From the NCBI GenBank assembly GCA_020061725.1, contig JAGUXS010000094.1, positions 1-5,066 on the forward strand: a stretch of 5,066 nucleotides of DNA, given 5' to 3'. Below, one piece after another: positions 1-5,007 of the stretch. The position numbers and the translations under genes were made by a program. The stretch is from Patescibacteria group bacterium (GTDB lineage: Bacteria; Patescibacteriota; Patescibacteriia; UBA2591; PGYQ01). The notes under the pieces were generated by a model. The model worked only from the letters and a program-made list of their open reading frames with translations, made no database searches and was not told where the DNA came from. Every line of letters begins with the position of its first letter. Within the stretch, counting starts at the first letter, position 1.

Positions 1-12
1 AATTTACTTGTT

Positions 13-99
13 GGAAAGGTGCCGGAGTGGTTGATCGGGACAGTCTTGAAAACTGTTGAACCGTAAAAGGTTCCGTGGGTTCGAATCCCTCCCTTTCCG
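13..99 (+). tRNA. tRNA-Ser (anticodon UGA)
   Basis: This is a class II tRNA gene whose cloverleaf can be drawn by hand. The acceptor stem pairs 13-19 (GGAAAGG) with 92-98 (CCTTTCC), followed by discriminator G at 99, as expected for serine. The D stem is 22-24/36-38 with GG in the loop. The anticodon stem 40-44/52-56 is perfect, with a CTTGAAA loop and anticodon TGA at 47-49, reading UCA and probably other UCN codons. A long variable arm (58-62/69-73) is diagnostic of tRNA-Ser/Leu/Tyr, and the anticodon settles serine. The T loop is TTCGAAT (80-86). The T stem 75-79/87-91 has one U-U opposition (76 against 90). No CCA is encoded, so it must be added after transcription. Its promoter lies outside the window or in the first 12 bases, where none is visible. 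Confidence 0.97.
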
Positions 100-124
100 T
101 TTTATTATTTATTTCATGAATACT

Positions 125-130
125 TATAAT
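125..130 (+). promoter_or_regulatory. candidate -10 box upstream of the membrane-protein gene
   Basis: A perfect TATAAT hexamer lies between the tRNA and the next gene, giving a predicted transcript start near 137. The expected -35 region (about 101-107) is only T-rich and has no TTGACA-like hexamer, so this is a weak call in AT-rich DNA. Read-through from the tRNA is an alternative. Confidence 0.25.
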
Positions 131-146
131 GAAAATTTAATATTAC

Positions 147-167
147 TTGGTAATCCTCGCTTATCAA
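147..167 (+). promoter_or_regulatory. leader hairpin upstream of the membrane-protein gene
   Basis: TTGGTAA (147-153) can pair with TTATCAA (161-167) around a 7-nt loop, giving seven base pairs with one G-U. No T-run follows, so it is not an intrinsic terminator. It sits just before an AAAGGA stretch (171-176) that is badly placed as a ribosome binding site: 1 nt before ATG 178 and about 34 nt before ATG 211. A role in translation control is only a guess. Confidence 0.25.
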
Positions 168-191
168 TCTAAAGGAAATGGCGCCTATTTT

Positions 192-219
192 ATTCTATGA
201 AATTAATTCTATGAAATTA
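192..219 (+). repeat. perfect 14-bp tandem duplication at a start codon
   Basis: ATTCTATGAAATTA occurs twice head to tail (192-205 and 206-219) with no mismatch. Each copy carries an ATG (197 and 211). The upstream copy opens a 5-codon reading frame that ends in a TGA overlapping the downstream ATG. Because 14 is not a multiple of three, the duplication changes which upstream ATG is in frame with the gene. Confidence 0.9.
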
Positions 220-834
220 ACATTTTTTATTATAAAATTTATTAGATATTTTTTAATTTTATTTTTTATTATTTTAATTTTTTGGCTTTTGTGGGAAAAT
301 TACGTTCCTTTGGGTTATTTTAAAGCAATTCAAGATTTTAAAACTCCGCAAAAATTCATTTCAAATTTTTATCCAAAAGAAAGGGTTTATAACGATGGAA
401 TTGTTGAAATTCCAATTTATTTTAAAGTAAGAAGTCCTCAATATTTTAAAAAAGCGCGCGTGACTATTATTTATCAAAATCCTTCGCAAGTTTCTTTAGA
501 TTTAGGTATAAGAAATAATTCAATTCCACAAGAATGCGCTAATAATAAAGATCCATTATTTAACGCTGGATGCGAAGGATGGGGCTTGCGAAAAGAAGAA
601 TATAAAAATGAATCTTTGTCTAAAAAAGCAATTTTAAATGAAGATTGGAAAGAGGCGACTTTAAATTTTTCTTTAGAAAATATTCCATTAATTGAACAAA
701 ATTATGAATTTATAATTTCTCCTTCTGATGAAACTTCATTGCGACACACAATAAAAGTTAAAAAAATTAAAATTATTTTAGAAAAAAACCCTTTAACTTG
801 GCAAGAATTTTTAAGACAAATAATACAAATATAG
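211..834 (+). CDS. membrane-anchored protein of unknown function with an extracytoplasmic beta-rich domain
   Basis: I do not recognise a named family. The 207-residue product begins with a short basic stretch and a hydrophobic segment (about residues 10-28, ending ILIFWLLW), best read as an uncleaved signal anchor or single transmembrane helix. About 180 residues should then lie outside the membrane. That part is rich in beta-prone strands (for example near VEIPIYFKV and ARVTIIYQ), which suggests a beta-sandwich. It has only two cysteines, C109 and C121, 12 residues apart in a probable loop, and they could form a disulfide. Proteins of this build occur in Patescibacteria as I remember them, but this was not checked. 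I chose ATG 211 over the in-frame ATG 178. Collapsing the 14-bp duplication to one copy leaves MKLTFF as the only start that gives the anchor and puts ATG 178 out of frame. ATG 178 would add 11 residues (218 aa). Neither start has a well-spaced Shine-Dalgarno. The gene converges on the next one. Confidence 0.8.
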   Translation: MKLTFFIIKFIRYFLILFFIILIFWLLWENYVPLGYFKAIQDFKTPQKFISNFYPKERVYNDGIVEIPIYFKVRSPQYFKKARVTIIYQNPSQVSLDLGIRNNSIPQECANNKDPLFNAGCEGWGLRKEEYKNESLSKKAILNEDWKEATLNFSLENIPLIEQNYEFIISPSDETSLRHTIKVKKIKIILEKNPLTWQEFLRQIIQI

Positions 835-995
835 TTATTTTAATTTGATTATTAATTTCTTTGAATAAGCCAAAAAGAAAATTAAAAAATTAATTTGTTA
901 TCAAAAATCTACGGATATGTTGATAAAATTTTAAAGTTTATTCTACCTCTAATCTATTGTTTATAAAAAAAGTTTCCATCCACAAAGGAATGCCT
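835..995. other. convergent intergenic region with weak inverted repeats
   Basis: These 161 bases separate two converging genes. Two imperfect stems are visible. TAATTTCTTT (853-862) pairs with AAAGAAAATTA (874-884) with one bulge, and TTATCAA (898-904) pairs perfectly with TTGATAA (920-926) over a 15-nt loop. Both are AT-only or nearly so, and neither is followed by a clean T-run on the plus strand, so no convincing terminator for the plus-strand gene can be named. No coding potential was seen. Confidence 0.4.
965..992 (-). terminator. weak candidate terminator of the secreted cell-wall protein gene
   Basis: On the minus strand, just past the stop codon, CATTCC and GGATG (987-992 and 977-981) can pair as five base pairs with one bulged T and a TTTGT loop. 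A run of seven T follows five bases later (plus-strand A-run 965-971). The stem is short and the spacing to the T-run is loose, so this is a weak call. Confidence 0.25.
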
Positions 996-2609
996 CTATA
1001 AATTACCATTACTTGCTAATTTATACGGTTGATTTACAAACCACGTTTGATAATTTTTCCAAAAATTATAATTTCCATTATAAACATGCGGGGTATAACG
1101 ATAAAGACAAGCTGTTGCTCGATTAGAAAGAGCCACTTCAATTGGTTCTTTGCTTCCATTAGAGAGAATAATTTTATCACCAACTTTAGAAGTGTTTGGG
1201 CCTAAACCGTTAATAAAATTATTTTGAAACCACCAAGAAGCATAAGCGATTTGATTGCCAATACCGCCTTTGTCTGCTTGAGATTTTGCCTGATCAAAAC
1301 TATAGGCGCAAGCTGCCATGCTATCATTATATCCATAACCTAAAAGCCAAGCGTGACGAGTTATATTCGGCATATTTTCTAAATTTATAGCGCTGGATTC
1401 TTTTTGAATAGTCGTTAAAATAACTTGCGGATTAATTTGATGTTCTTGAGCTTCCGCAAAAATCGCTTCGGAAATTTTTTTTCCGGCGTTTCTTTGAGGA
1501 ATTTTTACTGAACTATTTCTGCCATTGTAACAAAAAGGAACTTCTTCTTCCGTAGGAATAACGTAATTTGCCAAATAACTTTTATTTATTTCCAAAAAAT
1601 TTTGGATTTCAGCGAGAGTCATTGAATTATAATTTGTAAAATCAGAATCGGAAATTAATTCATTTGGATTAAAATCAGCGGTCTTTTTAAAATAATTTAA
1701 AAAATATTTCTCTAGCGTTTCATTAATAATTAAAAGTTGTTCTGTTTCTTGAGCATAATTTATTTCTAATACCCCTTGAAATTTATTAGTATTAATATCT
1801 TCGCCATCCTTAGCTAATTGATAAGAACTGTCATAATTTTTAATTTCTAAAATTCCCTCCGATCCTTTGCTTGGATAAAATTTTAAAAAAGAATCTGTGC
1901 TTAAAATTCTTTGTTCATTAATGTTTAAAAAATATCTTTTAGTTTTGAAATTAAATTCAACTTCGCTTTCGCTTCCAGCCGGTTGGCTAATTAATAAAAA
2001 TTCATCTTTGTTTTTAATCTCGTATTTTTCATTTGAAGCTATTTTAATTTTTTGTTTTATTCCCTCTTCTATTGGTTTAGTTTTATAAAATAAATTATAT
2101 CGTTTAGATTCTTCTTTTGGTTTGGGAATTCCTTTGACATTAATGGAAATTGTTATTACCCCTTTCCCCTCAATCAAGGTTAAATCATTAGCGACTAATC
2201 TAAATTTTTCTATATATTTTTTTGTTTCAAAAATACTAGGAGCGCGAAGAGTAAATTTAAAAGAGGCAATTTCTCCCGGTTTAACTTTTTTTTCTTGCAT
2301 TTTCGCCGCTTGAAAAGAATATGGCCAAGAAGAATGATAAAAAGCGCTTTCTCTTTCGCTTGGATCCGTTGTGTTTAAAGCAAGATAATTAGCCCCATTA
2401 TTATACCAAATGGCTGTTCCAGTATTTTTAAATTTAACTTCAAAGAAAATTTCTTTATTCGCTTCAATCTCTTTGGTAGAAAAATTTTGTTTTACTATTG
2501 TAGCCTGATAAGCGGATTTTGTGGTCGCAAAAGAAAAAATAGGGAATAAAAAAATGCCGATTAAAAATAAGACAAAAAATATTATTTTTTGTTTAATTTG
2601 ATTTTTCAT
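996..2609 (-). CDS. secreted modular protein: NBR1-type Ig domain, partial SpoIID-like region, C-terminal lytic-transglycosylase-like domain
   Basis: The 537-residue product is likely exported and acts on or binds the cell wall. A basic N-terminus and hydrophobic core (residues 1-28, ending FPIFSFA) form a signal peptide with probable cleavage after Ala28. Residues about 36-158 match the bacterial NBR1-like Ig fold, with the NTGTAIWYNNG and KPGEIASFKFTLRAP features typical of that fold. Residues about 188-305 resemble the non-catalytic N-terminal part of SpoIID (FQGVLEI, then LLIINETLEKYFLN where the family has IN-LPLEDYL), but the catalytic half is absent. Residues about 311-525 match a lysozyme-fold module known in CPR and actinobacterial surface proteins. 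It has FNPNELISD, an NPQVILTTIQKES helix with candidate catalytic Glu404 (codon 1398-1400), GYGYND, and NRATACLYRYTPHVYNGNYNFW near the end. Domain names rest on remembered motifs. The start is set at ATG 2609, because the promoter -10 box ends only 3 nt before the longer alternative at 2615 (539 aa). Confidence 0.85.
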   Translation of the reverse strand: MKNQIKQKIIFFVLFLIGIFLFPIFSFATTKSAYQATIVKQNFSTKEIEANKEIFFEVKFKNTGTAIWYNNGANYLALNTTDPSERESAFYHSSWPYSFQAAKMQEKKVKPGEIASFKFTLRAPSIFETKKYIEKFRLVANDLTLIEGKGVITISINVKGIPKPKEESKRYNLFYKTKPIEEGIKQKIKIASNEKYEIKNKDEFLLISQPAGSESEVEFNFKTKRYFLNINEQRILSTDSFLKFYPSKGSEGILEIKNYDSSYQLAKDGEDINTNKFQGVLEINYAQETEQLLIINETLEKYFLNYFKKTADFNPNELISDSDFTNYNSMTLAEIQNFLEINKSYLANYVIPTEEEVPFCYNGRNSSVKIPQRNAGKKISEAIFAEAQEHQINPQVILTTIQKESSAINLENMPNITRHAWLLGYGYNDSMAACAYSFDQAKSQADKGGIGNQIAYASWWFQNNFINGLGPNTSKVGDKIILSNGSKEPIEVALSNRATACLYRYTPHVYNGNYNFWKNYQTWFVNQPYKLASNGNL

Positions 2610-2617
2610 ACGCATTC

Positions 2618-2646
2618 TTTATATCTCTATTTTAGAGGTTTGTCAA
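2618..2646 (-). promoter_or_regulatory. near-consensus sigma-70-type promoter, leaderless geometry
   Basis: On the minus strand a perfect TTGACA (2641-2646) lies 17 nt from TATAAA (2618-2623). The expected transcript start is near 2610-2612, downstream of ATG 2615 and about 2 nt before ATG 2609, so the mRNA would have almost no leader and start at the second ATG. No Shine-Dalgarno is present. The 17-nt spacer contains the perfect inverted repeat CTCTA-TTT-TAGAG (plus strand 2625-2637), a possible operator. Confidence 0.75.
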
Positions 2647-2809
2647 GATTATTTTTAATAATAACAATTTACGTAATTAATTAGCGATCAACTAAAATTA
2701 GCGTTTTCTGTTGTGGAATTTGCTTTGCCTGAATGGTTTTTAAAATTACTAATTATGGTCTATTTATTTTTAATAAATATTTTTTAAGCGTGTAAATTTT
2801 TGCAATAAA
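2647..2809. other. divergent intergenic spacer
   Basis: This AT-rich stretch separates the two divergent promoters. I see no RNA gene, strong repeat or convincing gene in it. A short hydrophobic reading frame starting at GTG 2713 and ending at 2787 (25 codons with stop) exists on the plus strand, but it lacks a ribosome binding site and is not called. Confidence 0.5.
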
Positions 2810-2838
2810 TTGACTTTTTGTTTTTACAACAATAAAAT
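2810..2838 (+). promoter_or_regulatory. promoter for the ABC-F leader and gene
   Basis: TTGACT (2810-2815) and TAAAAT (2833-2838) are separated by 17 nt, one mismatch from consensus in each box. The transcript should begin near 2845, giving a leader of about 225 nt before the ABC-F start at 3072. That is long for a window where other starts look leaderless. Confidence 0.55.
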
Positions 2839-2871
2839 AATAAAACAATTTAAATTAAAAAATAACGCTCT

Positions 2872-3024
2872 ATGCCCATTTCTAATGGAGGAGGTGATGA
2901 GTATAATCTCGCAAGACTTGAACAAGATATCCATAAACTATATTTGTATTATTTGGATGTGAAGTTTATAAATTTAAATCGTTTTTCCGTAGTTAATTGG
3001 CGCGATTCGAATGTTTTTGAATAA
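2872..3024 (+). CDS. small hypothetical protein (50 aa) in the ABC-F leader
   Basis: This reading frame (ATG 2872 to TAA 3022-3024) encodes 50 residues beginning MPISNGGGDEYNLARLEQD. A Gly-rich, acidic start is followed by an amphipathic stretch (NLARLEQDIHKLYLYYL) and a C-terminal part with no evident membrane helix. I recognise no family. In favour of a real gene: it fills the gap between the promoter at 2810-2838 and the ABC-F gene, starts about 27 nt after the predicted transcript start, and ends 47 nt before ATG 3072. Against it: there is no ribosome binding site upstream, 50 codons can arise by chance, and its GGA-GGA-GGT codons double as a Shine-Dalgarno sequence for an overlapping frame. 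It could be a regulatory leader ORF, a small independent protein, or chance. Confidence 0.4.
   Translation: MPISNGGGDEYNLARLEQDIHKLYLYYLDVKFINLNRFSVVNWRDSNVFE
2897..2962 (+). CDS. candidate 21-aa leader peptide behind a strong Shine-Dalgarno
   Basis: ATG 2897 opens a 21-codon frame (MSIISQDLNKIS...WM, TGA at 2960-2962) that overlaps the 50-codon ORF in another frame. It is preceded by GGAGGAGGTG (2887-2896), the only strong Shine-Dalgarno sequence in the window. The first GGAGG ends 5 nt before the ATG, a good distance. The second match to the 16S tail (AGGAGGTGAT, 2889-2898) runs into the ATG itself. A short, well-initiated peptide ahead of an ABC-F gene recalls the leader peptides that control some antibiotic-resistance ABC-F and erm genes, but no attenuator with clear alternative stems was identified. 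The SD-like sequence may instead be a by-product of Gly codons. Confidence 0.3.
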   Translation: MSIISQDLNKISINYICIIWM

Positions 3025-3037
3025 GAAATATCAAAGA

Positions 3038-3069
3038 TTTAATTAAGCTAAAATTAAAAATTAATTAAA
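3038..3069 (+). repeat. inverted repeat directly before the ABC-F start codon
   Basis: TTTAATTAA (3038-3046) and TTAATTAAA (3061-3069) are exact inverted repeats of 9 bp around a 14-nt loop. The second arm ends 2 nt before ATG 3072. The stem is entirely A-U and each arm is itself nearly palindromic, so its stability is low. It could mask the start codon region or be an AT-rich coincidence. No Shine-Dalgarno lies between it and the ATG. Confidence 0.4.
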
Positions 3070-3071
3070 AT

Positions 3072-4529
3072 ATGTCAGAAGAAGTAATTTTAAGATTTGA
3101 CAATGTGTCATTTGAATATTTATATAAAAAACCCATTTTAGATGAGGTTAATTTTAGTGTTCGCAAAGGAGCAAAAATTACTTTAATGGGACAAAATGGA
3201 GCTGGCAAAAGTACTATTTTAAATTTAATTCAAGGAGATCCTAAACCAAAAACAGGAAAAATATCTATTACTAATAATGCGACAATTGGTACAGCAATGC
3301 AGACAATTGCCAGAGAGGATTTTAATTTGACTTTGGAAGAATATTTTGCCAAGACTTTTGAAATAATTCCAGCTAATCTTAAAAGTCAAATAAGTAAAGT
3401 TATGGAAGCTGTTAATTTAGTTATTTCTATAGATAAAAAAGTAGGAGACCTTTCGGGCGGGCAAAAGGCCAGATTATTACTTGCAAACGCTTTAATTAAA
3501 AATCCGGATATTTTATTATTAGACGAACCGACAAATAATCTTGATCAAACTGGCATTGATCATTTAATTGCATTTTTAATAATGTATGACAAAACTGTGA
3601 TAGTTATATCCCATGACGCGGATTTTTTAAATTGTTTTACTGAAGGGGTTATTTATCTTGATATTTTTACTAAAAAGATTGAAACTTATGTCGGAGATTA
3701 TTATTCAGTAGTGGAAGAAATAAATAAAAGAATAGAGAGAGAAATAAAGAAAAATGCTCAATTAGAAAAGCAAATTTTAGATCGCAAAGAAAAGGTTAAT
3801 TTTTTTGCGAATAAAGGCGGGAAAATGAGAAAGTTGGCGCAAAAATTACGAAATGAAACAGAAGAGATGGAAAAAAATAAAATTGAAATTAGAAGAGAGG
3901 ATAAAACAATAAGAAATTTTATAATTCCAGTTCAAGATATTGTTGGAAATATTATTGTAATAAAATCAGTAAAAATTATTAAGGATCATCAGCCAATAAT
4001 TAAAAAAATAGATAAAGTGCTCACAAAAGGCATGCGAATGTTAATATCTGGTCCGAATGGAATTGGCAAAACAACTCTATTGCGATCGCTTGTAGAGAAT
4101 AAAAATGAAGGAGCTAAAATTTTAGATGGAGTTTGCGTTGGTTATTATAGTCAAGATTTTGCAAATCTTAATTTTAATGATAGTGTTTTTAATTCTTTGG
4201 AAAGTGTTTTAGCTGAAGGCGTAGATGAACAAACAATGAGATCAGTTGCCGCTGGGTTTCTTATTACGGGTGATTTAATGGGACATAAAATATCACATTT
4301 GTCCGAAGGGCAAAAAGGATTGCTATCTTTTGCCAGATTAGTATTAATGCGTCCCGGGGTTTTAATTTTAGATGAACCGACAAATCATATTAATTTTAGA
4401 CACATTCCAGTGATTGCCAAAGCTCTTAATGAATATAAAGGGGTGTTGATTTTAATTAGTCATATGCCTGAATTTGCAGAAAAAATAAAAATGAACGAAT
4501 ACCTTGATTTAGGAAAATTTCTCACTTAA
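3072..4529 (+). CDS. ABC-F family ATPase (soluble, two nucleotide-binding domains)
   Basis: The 485-residue product has two ABC ATPase domains and no membrane segment, the hallmark of ABC-F proteins, which bind the ribosomal E site and act on stalled or initiating ribosomes. Domain 1 has Walker A GQNGAGKST (40-48), signature LSGGQ (127-131), Walker B with DEPTNNLD (151-158) and switch His181. A charged, helical linker (about 211-275), matching the position of the tRNA-contacting interdomain arm, is followed by domain 2: Walker A GPNGIGKTT (327-335), signature LSEGQ (410-414), DEPTNHIN (434-441) and switch His464. Both catalytic glutamates (E152, E435) are present, so two ATP sites are expected. 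Domain 2 departs from the usual LSGG and NHLD. The exact subfamily (EttA, Uup, YdiF or a resistance type) cannot be set by eye, so no symbol is given. ATG 3072 fits the family N-terminus (MSEEVILRFDNVSF). It has no Shine-Dalgarno. The gene stands alone and has no visible terminator. Confidence 0.93.
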   Translation: MSEEVILRFDNVSFEYLYKKPILDEVNFSVRKGAKITLMGQNGAGKSTILNLIQGDPKPKTGKISITNNATIGTAMQTIAREDFNLTLEEYFAKTFEIIPANLKSQISKVMEAVNLVISIDKKVGDLSGGQKARLLLANALIKNPDILLLDEPTNNLDQTGIDHLIAFLIMYDKTVIVISHDADFLNCFTEGVIYLDIFTKKIETYVGDYYSVVEEINKRIEREIKKNAQLEKQILDRKEKVNFFANKGGKMRKLAQKLRNETEEMEKNKIEIRREDKTIRNFIIPVQDIVGNIIVIKSVKIIKDHQPIIKKIDKVLTKGMRMLISGPNGIGKTTLLRSLVENKNEGAKILDGVCVGYYSQDFANLNFNDSVFNSLESVLAEGVDEQTMRSVAAGFLITGDLMGHKISHLSEGQKGLLSFARLVLMRPGVLILDEPTNHINFRHIPVIAKALNEYKGVLILISHMPEFAEKIKMNEYLDLGKFLT

Positions 4530-4556
4530 TAAATAACTAAATTTTAGCAAAAAATA

Positions 4557-4969
4557 TTATTCAGTAATTTTAATTCCTAATCCAATTAAGATTTGATTGT
4601 CAGAAACTGAATTTTTAACTTGATCAATCACCTAAATAATTATTGCGCGCAAAGTTTCATTAAATGCGTTTTGACAAATTTCACTCATAGACAAATGAAG
4701 AACATTGGCAAAACTATTTTTGGAAATCCATTTAGCCTTCACTAACTCAAGTATTATTGCTGATGTAAAAACCAAGCACCAATGACTTTTGATGCCGTTT
4801 AATTCTTTCATCCGGATAATCCCCCAAGCCCTAAGTGTTGCTTAGCATCTTGAAAAAAAGTTTCTACTGTCCATCGCATTGAATAAATTTGAAATATTTT
4901 TTCTGGCCTCCATTCTTTTTGATTAGAAACTAAGAAAATTGGTTCTTTATCCTCGAATATGTTATATAC
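4557..4969 (-). pseudogene. decayed 3' third of an IS4-superfamily transposase
   Basis: Read on the minus strand, this is the C-terminal part of a DDE transposase. The segment from about 4969 to 4826 contains IFLVSNQKEW and YSMRWTVETFFQDAK. Y-2-R-3-E-6-K spacing (Tyr 4883-4885, Glu 4862-4864) fits the YREK signature of the IS4 superfamily, including the third catalytic acid, and is followed by QHLGLG. A +1 shift at a run of five G (plus-strand C-run 4821-4825) leads to GDYPDER. A second +1 shift near 4802-4805 leads to LNGIKSHWCLVFTSAIILELVKA, which continues to the stop at 4557-4559, interrupted by a TAG at 4632-4634. The N-terminal two-thirds with both catalytic Asp residues is missing, cut off by the IS481-like element at about 4970. 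The stop lies only 27 bp past the ABC-F gene. It should be non-functional. The single-base shifts could partly be sequencing errors, but the truncation cannot. Confidence 0.82.
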
Positions 4970-4971
4970 TG

Positions 4972-5001
4972 TTGACTAACGCTACGTTGTCAGAGTATAA
5001 T
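4972..5001 (+). promoter_or_regulatory. transposase promoter with spacer hairpin, leaderless geometry
   Basis: TTGACT (4972-4977) and a perfect TATAAT (4996-5001) are 18 nt apart. The transcript should start at or next to ATG 5008, only 6 nt after the -10 box, implying a leaderless mRNA. Between the boxes TGAC-T-AACG (4973-4981) pairs with CGTT-GTCA (4985-4992) around a CTA loop, eight base pairs with one bulge. Confidence 0.65.
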
Positions 5002-5007
5002 TGAGGT

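Noticed and set aside
178..210. N-terminal extension MAPILFYEINS of the membrane-anchored protein
   Set aside because: It is in frame only because of the 14-bp duplication, would push the signal anchor inward, and its AAGGA is 1 nt from the ATG, too close to work.
853..926. Inverted repeats as a bidirectional terminator between convergent genes
   Set aside because: The stems are AT-only or bulged and neither is followed by a T-run, so they are recorded only as weak repeats.
1897..2088. 63-codon plus-strand ORF
   Set aside because: It lies wholly inside the well-supported minus-strand cell-wall protein gene, has no ribosome binding site or promoter, and its hydrophobic content is what antisense reading of AT-rich code gives.
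2122..2313. 63-codon plus-strand ORF
   Set aside because: It is antisense to the Ig-domain part of the same minus-strand gene, with no independent support.
2713..2787. 24-residue hydrophobic peptide from GTG (MEFALPEWFLKLLIM...) resembling a small toxin
   Set aside because: There is no ribosome binding site, no promoter placed for it and no antisense RNA signal. Such frames are common by chance in this base composition.
3040..3054. Second promoter immediately upstream of the ABC-F gene (TAAAAT at 3049-3054)
   Set aside because: No acceptable -35 hexamer at 16-18 nt spacing. Such -10-like hexamers are frequent in this AT-rich DNA.
211..4529. Alternative genetic code with UGA as glycine (SR1/Gracilibacteria type)
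   Set aside because: No in-frame UGA occurs in the intact long genes. UGA in the transposase remnant appears only after a frameshift.
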